NCBI GenBank assembly: GCA_910574935.1
Contig: CAJTCU010000024.1
Location: forward strand, 1 to 41,028
DNA from: Oscillospiraceae bacterium
GTDB lineage: Bacteria > Bacillota > Clostridia > Oscillospirales > Acutalibacteraceae
Reading direction: 5' to 3'
DNA length: 41,028 bases
The first letter of the stretch is position 1. Each line of letters opens with the position of its first letter. A program made the translations under genes and the position numbers. A model generated the notes under the pieces. It saw only the letters and a list, made by a program, of their open reading frames with translations, made no database searches and was not told the origin of the DNA. Of this stretch, positions 17,401 through 24,399 are shown one piece after another.

Positions 17401-17796
17401 GTAGGGCTTTTCGGAAAAGGGAAGCCCTGCTTCATGGGCGGCTGCCCTCGCTTCCTCGATAACCTCCGGGGGAAGCCTGTCGTCATGCGCTCCGATAAAA
17501 CCGTCAATGTCGTTCATGCTGTTTTCGTAGTGGTAACGCACTCCGGCGGTCAGCTCGTCAAGGCTCATGTCCTCGCCTAAATGCCCGCAGTAATAGCCGT
17601 TTAAGATAACGGCGGCGGGGTCGGTGCTTTTGATTTCCTCTAACCGGCTCCTGTCCTCCGGGTAGAGGGTGTCGTCCATATCAAGATGAAAATATTCCGC
17701 GTTCCATGAACGCCCCTGTTTCCAGAACGCCACCCATGCGATACCGTCCCTAAGCTCGTCTTGATAGTCCTTTACAGTGTCCCGTAAACTTGCCAT
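14428..17796 (-). CDS. Multidomain antirestriction/establishment protein (ArdA, ArdC-like, IrrE-like protease, YodL, DUF4316)
   Basis: This 1122-residue protein combines several modules. Residues about 1-160 are an uncharacterised acidic domain. About 172-350 is ArdA-like (LSNLGKYTEGRPAGEW, then YLVDELEEPELPEEAKKYF and FTEKGYIYNN), a DNA mimic that blocks type I restriction. About 405-560 is an ArdC-type ssDNA-binding domain (YSFRNTVLIAMQKPDASLVAG). About 560-710 is an ImmA/IrrE-like peptidase with HEIAH at 617-621. A repetitive Ala/Glu/Lys/Pro linker follows, then a YodL-like domain (FEPYDRLQAAG, DIYTRFNIDHPKDFKG) and a DUF4316-like tail ending in KPSIRAQLRADKEK. RBS AAAGGAGG precedes the ATG. 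It likely protects incoming ICE DNA. Confidence 0.82.
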   Translation of the reverse strand: MASLRDTVKDYQDELRDGIAWVAFWKQGRSWNAEYFHLDMDDTLYPEDRSRLEEIKSTDPAAVILNGYYCGHLGEDMSLDELTAGVRYHYENSMNDIDGFIGAHDDRLPPEVIEEARAAAHEAGLPFSEKPYRDGEDFDPYVFDGRQSYEDYELMHRMMNEERSRQMAEPILSGYLSNLGKYTEGRPAGEWVTFPTTAEHLKEVFDRIGIDFKHYEEWHFTEFQSPIPGLTEHLSEYSHPDELNYLGKLLEMQFDDDREKFIAAIEYGDHADSLQDIINLAQNLDCYWLYPSVHSEEEYGRYLVDELEEPELPEEAKKYFMYEEYGRDASINDDGMFTEKGYIYNNRNTFTEWYDGRDVPQEYRVTPQPPQRSRPDPEKVEMDAAAPGQRTAQTAEQPQEPRPVIPIVLTSEKPAEKLKEITDRLEQGIAELFDSERYKEYLKVMSKFHNYSFRNTVLIAMQKPDASLVAGFSAWKNNFERNVMKGQKGIKIIAPSPYKIKQEMQKIDPHTQKPIIGKDGKPVTEEKEITIPAYKVVSVFDVSQTEGKELPDIAVDELTGDVDRYKDFFAALEKTSPVPIAFENIEGGSHGYYHLEDKRIAINEGMSELQTLKTAIHEIAHAKLHDIDLNAPKDEQQPHIDRRTREVEAESVAYTVCQHYGLDTSDYSFGYVAGWSSGRELSELKSSLETIRSAAAEIINSIDENLAELQKAQDKEQTAGQEQPTREEKAAPKEQPQPEAPAKADTAGKEKPEAAAPGKSGAQEKAGAAPKEAFTPETIYRVRRNPYSDSRENSHLLQAYVTQENGRAKMGDVLYTGTPEKCRELMGQLKSGELTEGDVKQLYAKAQETAQTAGQDKDTFSIYQIKGGDETRDFRFEPYDRLQAAGNVVDSANYELVYSAPLAPETSLEDIYTRFNIDHPKDFKGHSLSVSDVVVLHQDGQDAAHFVDSAGFRQVPEFLQEQKQLTPDGLETGETVKTPRGTFHVTAMSREQMEAAGYGLHHQSDDGKYLIMGNGTRAFAVAAEQAQRDNPLKTAEQATEQNGNMIDGIINNTPTVDELEAKVKAGEQISLVDLANAVKADKERGKGAKPEKKPSIRAQLRADKEKAQKKNAKQKSQDLERS

Positions 17797-17926
17797 AAAT
17801 GAAAACCTCCTTTCTCTGCGTCAGCGTCATAAGCTGCATTTTTTGGCTGCATAGCCTACTACGGTACACCCGCATTTCTGCCAAAGATTTATGAAAATTT
17901 TCAGAGGGTGAAGCCCTCCGCAAAAA

Positions 17927-18026
17927 GAGGGTTTGGGAAACTTCCCAACAAGCAAAATCCCCGTCCGGCGCGGCAGCGTCGAAACGGGGATTTACGGAAG
18001 TGGGTACCCGCTTCCTATGCTTGCTA
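17927..18026 (-). other. Second oriT-like sequence, inverted relative to copy 1
   Basis: Read on the minus strand, this matches 10178-10277: AGCAAGCATAGGAAGCGGGT, the whole near-palindrome, then TTGCTTGTTGGGAAGT, TCCCAAACCCTC. Only the middle spacer differs; here it forms a hairpin of AAATCCCCGT and ACGGGGATTT. It lies in the 239-bp gap between topB and the ArdA/ArdC gene, about 7.7 kb from copy 1. It could be a second oriT, a single-strand conversion origin, or a promoter region for early genes. Confidence 0.6.
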
Positions 18027-18035
18027 TTCAAGTTT

Positions 18036-20126
18036 TTAGTTCTTCTGCACTTCGATACGGTAGTTGACGTATTTCCCGCCAGTATCGGCTAAAACGATAG
18101 TTCCGTCGTAGGTCTTGCCTGTTTTCGGGGAGTAGAGCTTCTTCACATTCGCCTTGCCGGATTTAAGGAGCGCGGCGGCAATCTTCGCGGAAAAAGCGGT
18201 CTTGCGTTCCTCGAAAAAGCGGTCATTCTTCCACATGACAAAGGCACATTCTTTGTTGCTGCAATAATAGTTTTTCTTCCCCTCATGGACGGGGGAACCG
18301 CAACGGGGGCATTTGCCGACAGAGGGCTTTTCCTCCCGGAACAAATCCTTTTTCCCGTCCAGTGCTGCGGCGTGTGTCTGCACAAGCTCCCGCGCCATAG
18401 CTTCAATGCCGGACAGAAATTCGCCGGGGTCTGCGGCTCCCTTTGCTATCTGCGTCAGATTGTTTTCCCATTCTGCGGTAAGCTGCGGGGAAGTCAGCAT
18501 ATCCGGCAGCACTGATATAAGGGCGGCTCCGTTCTGCGTGGGGATAAGCTGCTTCCCCTTGCGCTCTGCAAAGCCGCCCTTTACCAGTTTTTCAATGACG
18601 GCGGCGCGGGTGGCGGGAGTGCCAAGCCCCCGGCGTTCCGCGTCCGGGTCGGTGTCCCCGTTCCCGGCTCGCTCCATAGCAGAGAGAAGCGACGCTTCGC
18701 TGTGGGGCTTCGGCGGCGTTGTGGTATGCTCCGTTACTTTTGCGGCGGGGTTAGGAAAGTTCTGTCCCTCGGAAAGCTCCGGCAGCGTCACGTCTGCATT
18801 TTCCCCGTCCTCTGCTTCGGGCTTATCTTTCAGCGTCGCCCGGTATCTGCGTTGAAGCTCTTTCCAACCCTCCGCAAGTACGGTCTTTCCCCTTGCGGTG
18901 AAGTCTGTCCCGGCGCATGAGAAAACCGCCGTAACCGCTTCATAAATATGCGGCTCGGCGGTGGCAAAAAGCAGACGCGCCCCCGCAAGGATAAGGATAT
19001 TCTTCTCGCTTTCCGGCAGCGCGTCCGGGTCAGCCTTTGCAAGCTCCATAGTGGGAATGATTGCGTGGTGGTCTGATACTTTTTTACTGTCTAATACCTT
19101 TGCAACCTCCGGCGTGAAGTCCGCGCCCGGCATAAAGGGGAGCTTTTCGCAGAGCAGCGCGATAATGCCCGCTGCGGTGCCGCCCGTGTCGTCAGTAAGA
19201 AAGCTGCTGTCCGTCCTCGGATAAGTAAGGAGCCGCTTTTCATAAAGGGATTGTGCAAGGTCAAGGGTCTGCTTCGCGGTGTAGCCGAAAATGCGGTTCG
19301 CTTCCCGCTGCAAAGAGGTAAGGTCAAAGAGCTTCGGCGGGGCTGCGGTTTTCTTCTCTCTGGTGAGGGAAACGCATACCGCCGTTTCCGCTTCGCAAGC
19401 CCCTTTCAGCGCGTCGGCTTCTGCCTTGTCGGAAATCCTCCCGCTTGCCGCTTCCGCGCCGGATAAATCAAGGCGCACATGATAATATTTTTCTTTCTGG
19501 AAATGGGAGATAGCCGCGTCCCGGTCGGTGAGCATTTTTAAGGTCGGGGTCTGGACGCGCCCCACGTTCAAGGTCTTTCCATACAGGCAGGAGAAAAGCC
19601 GGGTGGCGTTAATGCCGATAAGCCAGTCAGCCTTTGCGCGGCAGAGGGCAGACGCAAAGAGCGCGTCGTATTCCCGCCCGTCTTTGAGGGAAGCAAAGCC
19701 CGCCTTAATCGCCCCGTCCTCCATTGAGGAAATCCACAAGCGGCGCATGGGCTTCTTGCAGCCCGCCGCTTCGTAGACAAAGCGGAAAATCAATTCTCCC
19801 TCGCGCCCCGCGTCACACGCATTTACCACTTCGGAAACGTCGGCGCGGTGCATAAGCTCTTTTAGGGTTTTGAATTGCTTCCCCTTGTCCGGGTCAACGG
19901 TGTACTGCCATTCCTCCGGCAGAATGGGTAAGCTCTCAAAACTCCATTTTTTATATTGCTCCCCGTAGGCGGCAGCTTCCGCAAGCTGTACCAAATGCCC
20001 GACGCACCATGAAATGAGGTAGCCGCCGCCCTCGATAAATCCGTCTTTCTTTTCTTTAACGCCAAGCGCGGCGGCGATAGTCTGCGCCACGCTCGGTTTT
20101 TCTGCAATTACAAGTCTAAGTGCCAT
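18036..20126 (-). CDS. topB: DNA topoisomerase III
   Basis: The 696-residue type IA topoisomerase has an N-terminal Toprim domain (LVIAEKPSVAQTIAAALG; acidic motif CDAGREGELIFR), the central catalytic region with Tyr in LLTYPRTDSSFLTDD, and a C-terminal zinc-finger/TopB tail (CPRCGSPVHEG, CSNKECAFVMW). It can unlink replicating or transferring single strands and is a usual member of Tn1549-type transfer operons. AAAGGAGG precedes the ATG. Length and motifs look intact. It is encoded on the ICE in addition to any chromosomal enzyme. Confidence 0.95.
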   Translation of the reverse strand: MALRLVIAEKPSVAQTIAAALGVKEKKDGFIEGGGYLISWCVGHLVQLAEAAAYGEQYKKWSFESLPILPEEWQYTVDPDKGKQFKTLKELMHRADVSEVVNACDAGREGELIFRFVYEAAGCKKPMRRLWISSMEDGAIKAGFASLKDGREYDALFASALCRAKADWLIGINATRLFSCLYGKTLNVGRVQTPTLKMLTDRDAAISHFQKEKYYHVRLDLSGAEAASGRISDKAEADALKGACEAETAVCVSLTREKKTAAPPKLFDLTSLQREANRIFGYTAKQTLDLAQSLYEKRLLTYPRTDSSFLTDDTGGTAAGIIALLCEKLPFMPGADFTPEVAKVLDSKKVSDHHAIIPTMELAKADPDALPESEKNILILAGARLLFATAEPHIYEAVTAVFSCAGTDFTARGKTVLAEGWKELQRRYRATLKDKPEAEDGENADVTLPELSEGQNFPNPAAKVTEHTTTPPKPHSEASLLSAMERAGNGDTDPDAERRGLGTPATRAAVIEKLVKGGFAERKGKQLIPTQNGAALISVLPDMLTSPQLTAEWENNLTQIAKGAADPGEFLSGIEAMARELVQTHAAALDGKKDLFREEKPSVGKCPRCGSPVHEGKKNYYCSNKECAFVMWKNDRFFEERKTAFSAKIAAALLKSGKANVKKLYSPKTGKTYDGTIVLADTGGKYVNYRIEVQKN

Positions 20127-20141
20127 GAAAAAATCCTCCTT

Positions 20142-20330
20142 TCAGCATTCCAGCTCGCTTGCCTTTTTCTCCTGTACCTGTTTCAGACAGTAGCCCACAC
20201 AAGGGAGCTGCCCTTTGTACGGGCAGGAAGCGCAAGCCGGGGAATGGGGAACGGGCGGCGCATTGTCACGCCGCCCGCCCGGTCTTTGTATCATCATCTT
20301 TTCAAAGGGATTGTCGGTAAACAGGGTCAT
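20142..20330 (-). CDS. Small Cys-rich ICE protein
   Basis: The 62 residues end with a conserved pattern, CASCPYKGQLPCVGYCLKQV, a four-cysteine arrangement that may bind zinc or an iron-sulfur cluster. It is a typical small gene between topB and the DUF4366 gene in this ICE family. Its start overlaps the DUF4366 stop by 4 bases (ATGA). Function is unknown. Confidence 0.75.
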   Translation of the reverse strand: MTLFTDNPFEKMMIQRPGGRRDNAPPVPHSPACASCPYKGQLPCVGYCLKQVQEKKASELEC

Positions 20331-21043
20331 GCTTCCTCGTCCTCCTGTTCTTCATCAGAAAGCCCGTCCCCCTCGTCCGGCTCCGGCTCGTCCTCGTCGT
20401 AATCGTCAAAATCGAAATCTTCAAGGTCGGTGTCGCCCTTGACGTTTTGCTTCGGCTTCATAAACTTAAAATAATAGAACGCGCCCCCGCCGCCAAGAAG
20501 TGCCACGACAAGGAAAAGCACAAGCCCGCTCGCATTGCCTTTTTCTTTGGGCTGCTCCGGCGGTTCTTCGGTTTCCGGCTCCGCTTCCTTGCCGCTGCAA
20601 GCGGTCATGTTGTCCTTGCAGACGGGGCAGCTCACATTTACCTTTCCGGCTTCGCATTTCTCGGTGCAACTGCAAACGGCGGGCGGGGCTGCTTCGGTGC
20701 TTCCGTCCTCCATAAGTGCTAAGAGGTCGGCTTCGTCCACTTGATTAAGGAAATGTACGGTGTCCTCGCCCTCGTCGTCCCGGTCAATGAGGATATAAAA
20801 GTAATTGCCGTTTTTGGTCGTTACGGTGATAAGCTGCTTGTTGCCGCCGAAATCGTCTACAAGGGTCGCGTTCCCGTCCGGGGTAAGGGGTTCTTCCTTT
20901 TGGGGTTCCTCGTAGACAACGCCGCTGTCGTTGGTGTCGTCCTCTCCCTCCGGGGTCTGTGCAAAAGCGGTGACGGAAAAGCCGCCCATAAGTACAAGGG
21001 CGGCGCAAAGTGCGGTCAAGGTTCTAAGGATTTTCTTATTCAT
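20327..21043 (-). CDS. DUF4366 exported, membrane-anchored protein
   Basis: The 238-residue protein starts with a signal peptide (NKKILRTLTALCAALVLMGG, then Ala-X-Ala before QTPEGED). A DUF4366 ectodomain follows, then a Cys-rich stretch (CSCTEKCEAGKVNVSCPVC), one transmembrane helix (about 178-200, LVLFLVVALLGGGGAFYYF) and a very acidic cytoplasmic tail. It probably belongs to the surface part of the conjugation machine. The ATG at 21041-21043 is chosen because GGAGG lies 9 bases upstream and a signal peptide begins there; the 61 codons before it overlap the DUF4315 gene. Confidence 0.82.
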   Translation of the reverse strand: MNKKILRTLTALCAALVLMGGFSVTAFAQTPEGEDDTNDSGVVYEEPQKEEPLTPDGNATLVDDFGGNKQLITVTTKNGNYFYILIDRDDEGEDTVHFLNQVDEADLLALMEDGSTEAAPPAVCSCTEKCEAGKVNVSCPVCKDNMTACSGKEAEPETEEPPEQPKEKGNASGLVLFLVVALLGGGGAFYYFKFMKPKQNVKGDTDLEDFDFDDYDEDEPEPDEGDGLSDEEQEDEEA

Positions 21044-21314
21044 TCTCGGTGTCCTCCATTTCTTCGGTGTCATGGTCTGCGGGTTCTGCGGGGTAGCCCG
21101 GCGCGGCTTCCATACCCGGAATACCGCCCCCGGAAAGCATAGCGGAAAGCTCATGCGGGGAAAGGCGCATGGAGCGCACAAGCTGTACGATTTGCAGGTT
21201 TTCCGCTTCGGTTTTCTGCGCTTCAAGCCCCCTTAATCTGTTCTGGTACTCGGTGATTTTCTCGCGGGTCTTTGCAATCTCTTTGTCGATACGTTCAATC
21301 TTGTTCATAGCCAT
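21036..21314 (-). CDS. DUF4315 coiled-coil ICE protein
   Basis: The product is about 92 residues. Its N-terminal half is a clear coiled coil (IDKEIAKTREKITEYQNRLR and GLEAQKTEAENLQ), followed by LVRSMRLSPHELSAMLSGGG and an acidic end. DUF4315 is a standard component between the CHAP hydrolase and DUF4366 genes in Tn1549-like elements; the role is unknown. ATG 21312-21314 follows AGGAG by about 10 bases. The adjacent TTG and a downstream ATG are alternatives. Its stop overlaps the DUF4366 start. Confidence 0.8.
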   Translation of the reverse strand: MAMNKIERIDKEIAKTREKITEYQNRLRGLEAQKTEAENLQIVQLVRSMRLSPHELSAMLSGGGIPGMEAAPGYPAEPADHDTEEMEDTENE

Positions 21315-21356
21315 CAATAAATTTCTCCTTTCAGATTTTCAGTGTTATGTTTGTTT

Positions 21357-23465
21357 TTAGTTCCAGTTCATCAGCCCGTAGCCCTTGATACAGGAGTAAT
21401 TAACGGGGTAGCTCTTTATCTTGCAGGCGTCGCCGGAATTGCCCTCGACGGTATAGACGCGCTCCCCGTCCGTCCCGATAACAAGCCCTACATGGTCTGC
21501 GCTCCCGTCCCCGTCCCAGTCGAAAAAGATAGCGTCGCCGGGGGCGATATTCTCATAGCCCCTCGCGCCCCATTGCCCGCGTGACTGGAACCAGGGTACG
21601 CCCTGTGACTGGCACCCGGCAAAGCGCGGCTCGCTCTTTCCGGCTTGATTGTAGCACCATGAAACGAAACAGGCGCACCATTCCATGCGGCTGTTAAATC
21701 CGTACCAGCTCCAAAAGGGTCGCCCGCCCACGTTGCCGACTTGCCGCTTTGCAAGGTCTACAACGGCGGTGTTGCCGGGGCGTGTGCCGTTTACAAGCTG
21801 TACGCCGCTTAAATCCTCGGACGCGCCCATGTCGGGGGAGCCGCCGCCGAAAATCAGCGGTTTGTTGCCGCTTGTTTCCAGATAGACGCGGTACATTTCA
21901 AGCTGCTGTGGCGTTAGAAGTTCCTCCGCAATCTCGGAAATGGGCTTGTTCGTCAGCTTCACGTTGAGGATATGGTACTCGTAGGGTACTTCCTCGGTGG
22001 TCGTTTCCCCTGTTTCCGGGTCTGTGCTTGTTTCTGTGCGGTAGCGGATTTCCGTTTCTTCCGTCAGCGTCAAAGTGTACTGCATGGCAAAGACGCGGTT
22101 TAGCTCTGCCTGTGCGCTCTGCGGGGTATAGGTCTGTAAAAGGGCGGTGAGGTAGGACGCTAACTCATGGGGGTTATGCCCGATACTGTCAAGGTCATAG
22201 CGGTATTCGTCATAGCCGGGGTGGGTGCTTTCGATATTGTCAATCTGCTGCTGAAGCTCGTTTTCCTTTGCAGCGTAATTGTTCTCCGTCGCCACAAGGT
22301 CGCTGTCCTCCGACGTGTAGGAAGTCCCAAGTATGCCGTTCATCAAGCCGGAGAACATAGAGCCGCAAGAGGAAAGCCCCGCCGATACCATGATGAATAA
22401 GAGCAGCGCGGCAACGGCGATACATACGCCCGCCGGGTGCCGCCCTACAAAAGCGATTGCCTTTTTTGTTTCCTCGGCGGTCTTTTTTGCCGCCTTGCGG
22501 GTGTTCTCTGCGGCTTTCTGCGCCGTTTTTGCGCCGCCTTTCCTTGCCGCCTTTGCATACTGCCGCTTGATTTGCTGCTTCTGCATGAAGCGGGAAAGGG
22601 GATTGCCCGCAATCTGCGGATTGTCATGCAGGGCTTTGTGGTACTGGAAATCCACATTCGCCTTGAACGCCGCTTTCTCTGCCTTTGCCGCCGCCCGGTA
22701 GGGTTTCAGCTTGTGGCTGCGGTAGCCCTCCTTGACTTTCCGCGCCCCGTACTTTGCGCCGCGCTCTGCCAGTTCTTCGGATTTGTGCGCCCCCTCAACG
22801 CCGGAATTGTCCTTTTCAACGGAATGTATCTTGTTGTGGACGAAAATACCCGCTTCCTGTGCGGGGCGGGATAGCGGGTTATGGTGGGGCTTATTCTTTC
22901 CTATGGGCTTTTCCCGTTCCTCAAAGTGTAGGCGGGTCTTGCCTTTCCCGGTGGCTTCGTCAAAGGTGCGCTCCCGTACAAGTTTCTTTTCTTTGGGGAT
23001 AGCCGCCTTTGCCGCGTCCAGACGGTCGGCTGCTTTGTCCGATTTTCGGATATATTTTTCAAGCTCCGGCGTTGCCCGTTCCTCGTCGGTAAACTGCAAA
23101 CGGGAAGATTTTTCTTTTGCTGTGGCTTCTGCCTGTGCTTTCCTCGCCGCTTTTTTACTCGCCTTTCTGGTACGCGCCCCGTCGATACGTTCCAAGACGC
23201 GCTCGGCTGCTGCGGTGTCCTGTTCCCGTTCTGCCCCCGGCGCAAGGGGAAGCGTCGGCGCGTCGGCTGTGGGCGTGGGAGCTGTGCCGCCCGGTAGGGG
23301 CTGCGCTGCCTGTTCCGGCGGCTGCGGTGCTTCGGTCTTTGCAAAGTCCGCGTCCCTTATCCGCTTGCTGATACGTTTCTTTTTCCCGGTGGCGGCGTTT
23401 ACCTCGACAGCCCCCTCGCGGGTCATTTTCAGCATGGTCTTGTCACTGGATTTATACTGTTTCAT
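21357..23465 (-). CDS. CD1108-type conjugation protein with CHAP cell-wall hydrolase domain
   Basis: The 702-residue protein has a long, basic, Ala/Lys/Arg-rich cytoplasmic region (about 1-345), one transmembrane segment (about 346-372, VCIAVAALLLFIMVSAGL), an external VirB8/Orf13-like region with Gln/Glu repeats, and a C-terminal CHAP amidase/endopeptidase domain. In that domain Cys lies in EWCACFVSWCYN and His in SADHVGLVIG. It would open peptidoglycan locally and anchor the channel. It overlaps the methyltransferase gene by 14 bases. Confidence 0.87.
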   Translation of the reverse strand: MKQYKSSDKTMLKMTREGAVEVNAATGKKKRISKRIRDADFAKTEAPQPPEQAAQPLPGGTAPTPTADAPTLPLAPGAEREQDTAAAERVLERIDGARTRKASKKAARKAQAEATAKEKSSRLQFTDEERATPELEKYIRKSDKAADRLDAAKAAIPKEKKLVRERTFDEATGKGKTRLHFEEREKPIGKNKPHHNPLSRPAQEAGIFVHNKIHSVEKDNSGVEGAHKSEELAERGAKYGARKVKEGYRSHKLKPYRAAAKAEKAAFKANVDFQYHKALHDNPQIAGNPLSRFMQKQQIKRQYAKAARKGGAKTAQKAAENTRKAAKKTAEETKKAIAFVGRHPAGVCIAVAALLLFIMVSAGLSSCGSMFSGLMNGILGTSYTSEDSDLVATENNYAAKENELQQQIDNIESTHPGYDEYRYDLDSIGHNPHELASYLTALLQTYTPQSAQAELNRVFAMQYTLTLTEETEIRYRTETSTDPETGETTTEEVPYEYHILNVKLTNKPISEIAEELLTPQQLEMYRVYLETSGNKPLIFGGGSPDMGASEDLSGVQLVNGTRPGNTAVVDLAKRQVGNVGGRPFWSWYGFNSRMEWCACFVSWCYNQAGKSEPRFAGCQSQGVPWFQSRGQWGARGYENIAPGDAIFFDWDGDGSADHVGLVIGTDGERVYTVEGNSGDACKIKSYPVNYSCIKGYGLMNWN

Positions 23466-24399
23466 GGTCTGCCACCTCCTTTTCCCAGACGCACCATTCC
23501 GAACATTTCCCGGTTTCCATGTCCGCGATATATTTTAAGATTGGGTAAACCTGTGCCGGCACTACGGCGTTCCCAAGCGTTTTTAGGCGTTTTGACCTGT
23601 CCTTTGTGTTCGGGGACAGCCGGGGAATATCCGTAGGCTCTATGCACCAGAGGATATTTCCGTCCACCCCTGTGGGAAGCCCATCAGCCATTCCACCCAT
23701 TCCGGGTTGAAGCGCAGGGACGGGTCTGTTACCGGCGTCAGAAAATAGATTGTTTCCGAAAGCCCCGCCGACCAGTACCTCCCGTCCCGCTTCTTCCGGC
23801 GGAACGCCCCGTTTGGGGATATGCTTATCCGTTCCGTCCTTGTCCTTGAGCCTGTGTCGGCGGCAAGGGGAGTAGGAAACATCAATCCCCACGATAAAAG
23901 TTCGCTTGCGTTCATGCCATGCGCCGACGGCACAAGCAGGAAGTACGAATGTCCAAACAGCATATCCCGCCTTTGCCAGGTCAATGAGCGTTTTGTGGAA
24001 CCCCATATTGATGAAGTTAGCAACATTTTCGCCAAGCACATAATGGGGCCGGAGTTCGTTAATGACGCGGCACATTTCCGGCCAGAGGTAACGGGTGTCC
24101 TCAAACCCCTTTTTTGGCCCGATACTGGAAAAGGGCTGGCATGGGAAGCCGCCGGAGAGCAGTGTGAGTTCTTTTTTTCCTGTCCGTTCATAAAAAGCCT
24201 CCTTTGTCAGAGTGTGTATATCTCTGAAACGTGGAACGTCCGGCCAGTGCTTTTCCAATACTGCGGTTGGGTAATCCGCCCATTCGCACTGGCAGACGGT
24301 TGTGAAGCCTGCGGCTTCGGCGGCTATGTCTATGCCGCCTATCCCGGTAAACAGGCTTAAATGTGTCAGTGGTTTTATATTTTTTTCGTTTTTTATCAT
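23452..24399 (-). CDS. dcm: C5-cytosine DNA methyltransferase inside the transfer operon
   Basis: The 315-residue enzyme carries the ordered C5-methyltransferase motifs: I LSLFTGIGGIDIAAEAAGF, IV GGFPCQPFS with the catalytic Cys (about residue 86), VI GENVANF, VIII RKRTFIVG, and the late GNAVVPAQVYPILKYI. No restriction enzyme is encoded nearby, so it is a solitary methylase. It probably protects ICE DNA on entry or marks it in the donor. The gene overlaps virB4 (ATGA) upstream and the CHAP gene downstream, so it is co-translated with the channel proteins. Confidence 0.92.
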   Translation of the reverse strand: MIKNEKNIKPLTHLSLFTGIGGIDIAAEAAGFTTVCQCEWADYPTAVLEKHWPDVPRFRDIHTLTKEAFYERTGKKELTLLSGGFPCQPFSSIGPKKGFEDTRYLWPEMCRVINELRPHYVLGENVANFINMGFHKTLIDLAKAGYAVWTFVLPACAVGAWHERKRTFIVGIDVSYSPCRRHRLKDKDGTDKHIPKRGVPPEEAGREVLVGGAFGNNLFSDAGNRPVPALQPGMGGMADGLPTGVDGNILWCIEPTDIPRLSPNTKDRSKRLKTLGNAVVPAQVYPILKYIADMETGKCSEWCVWEKEVADHETV

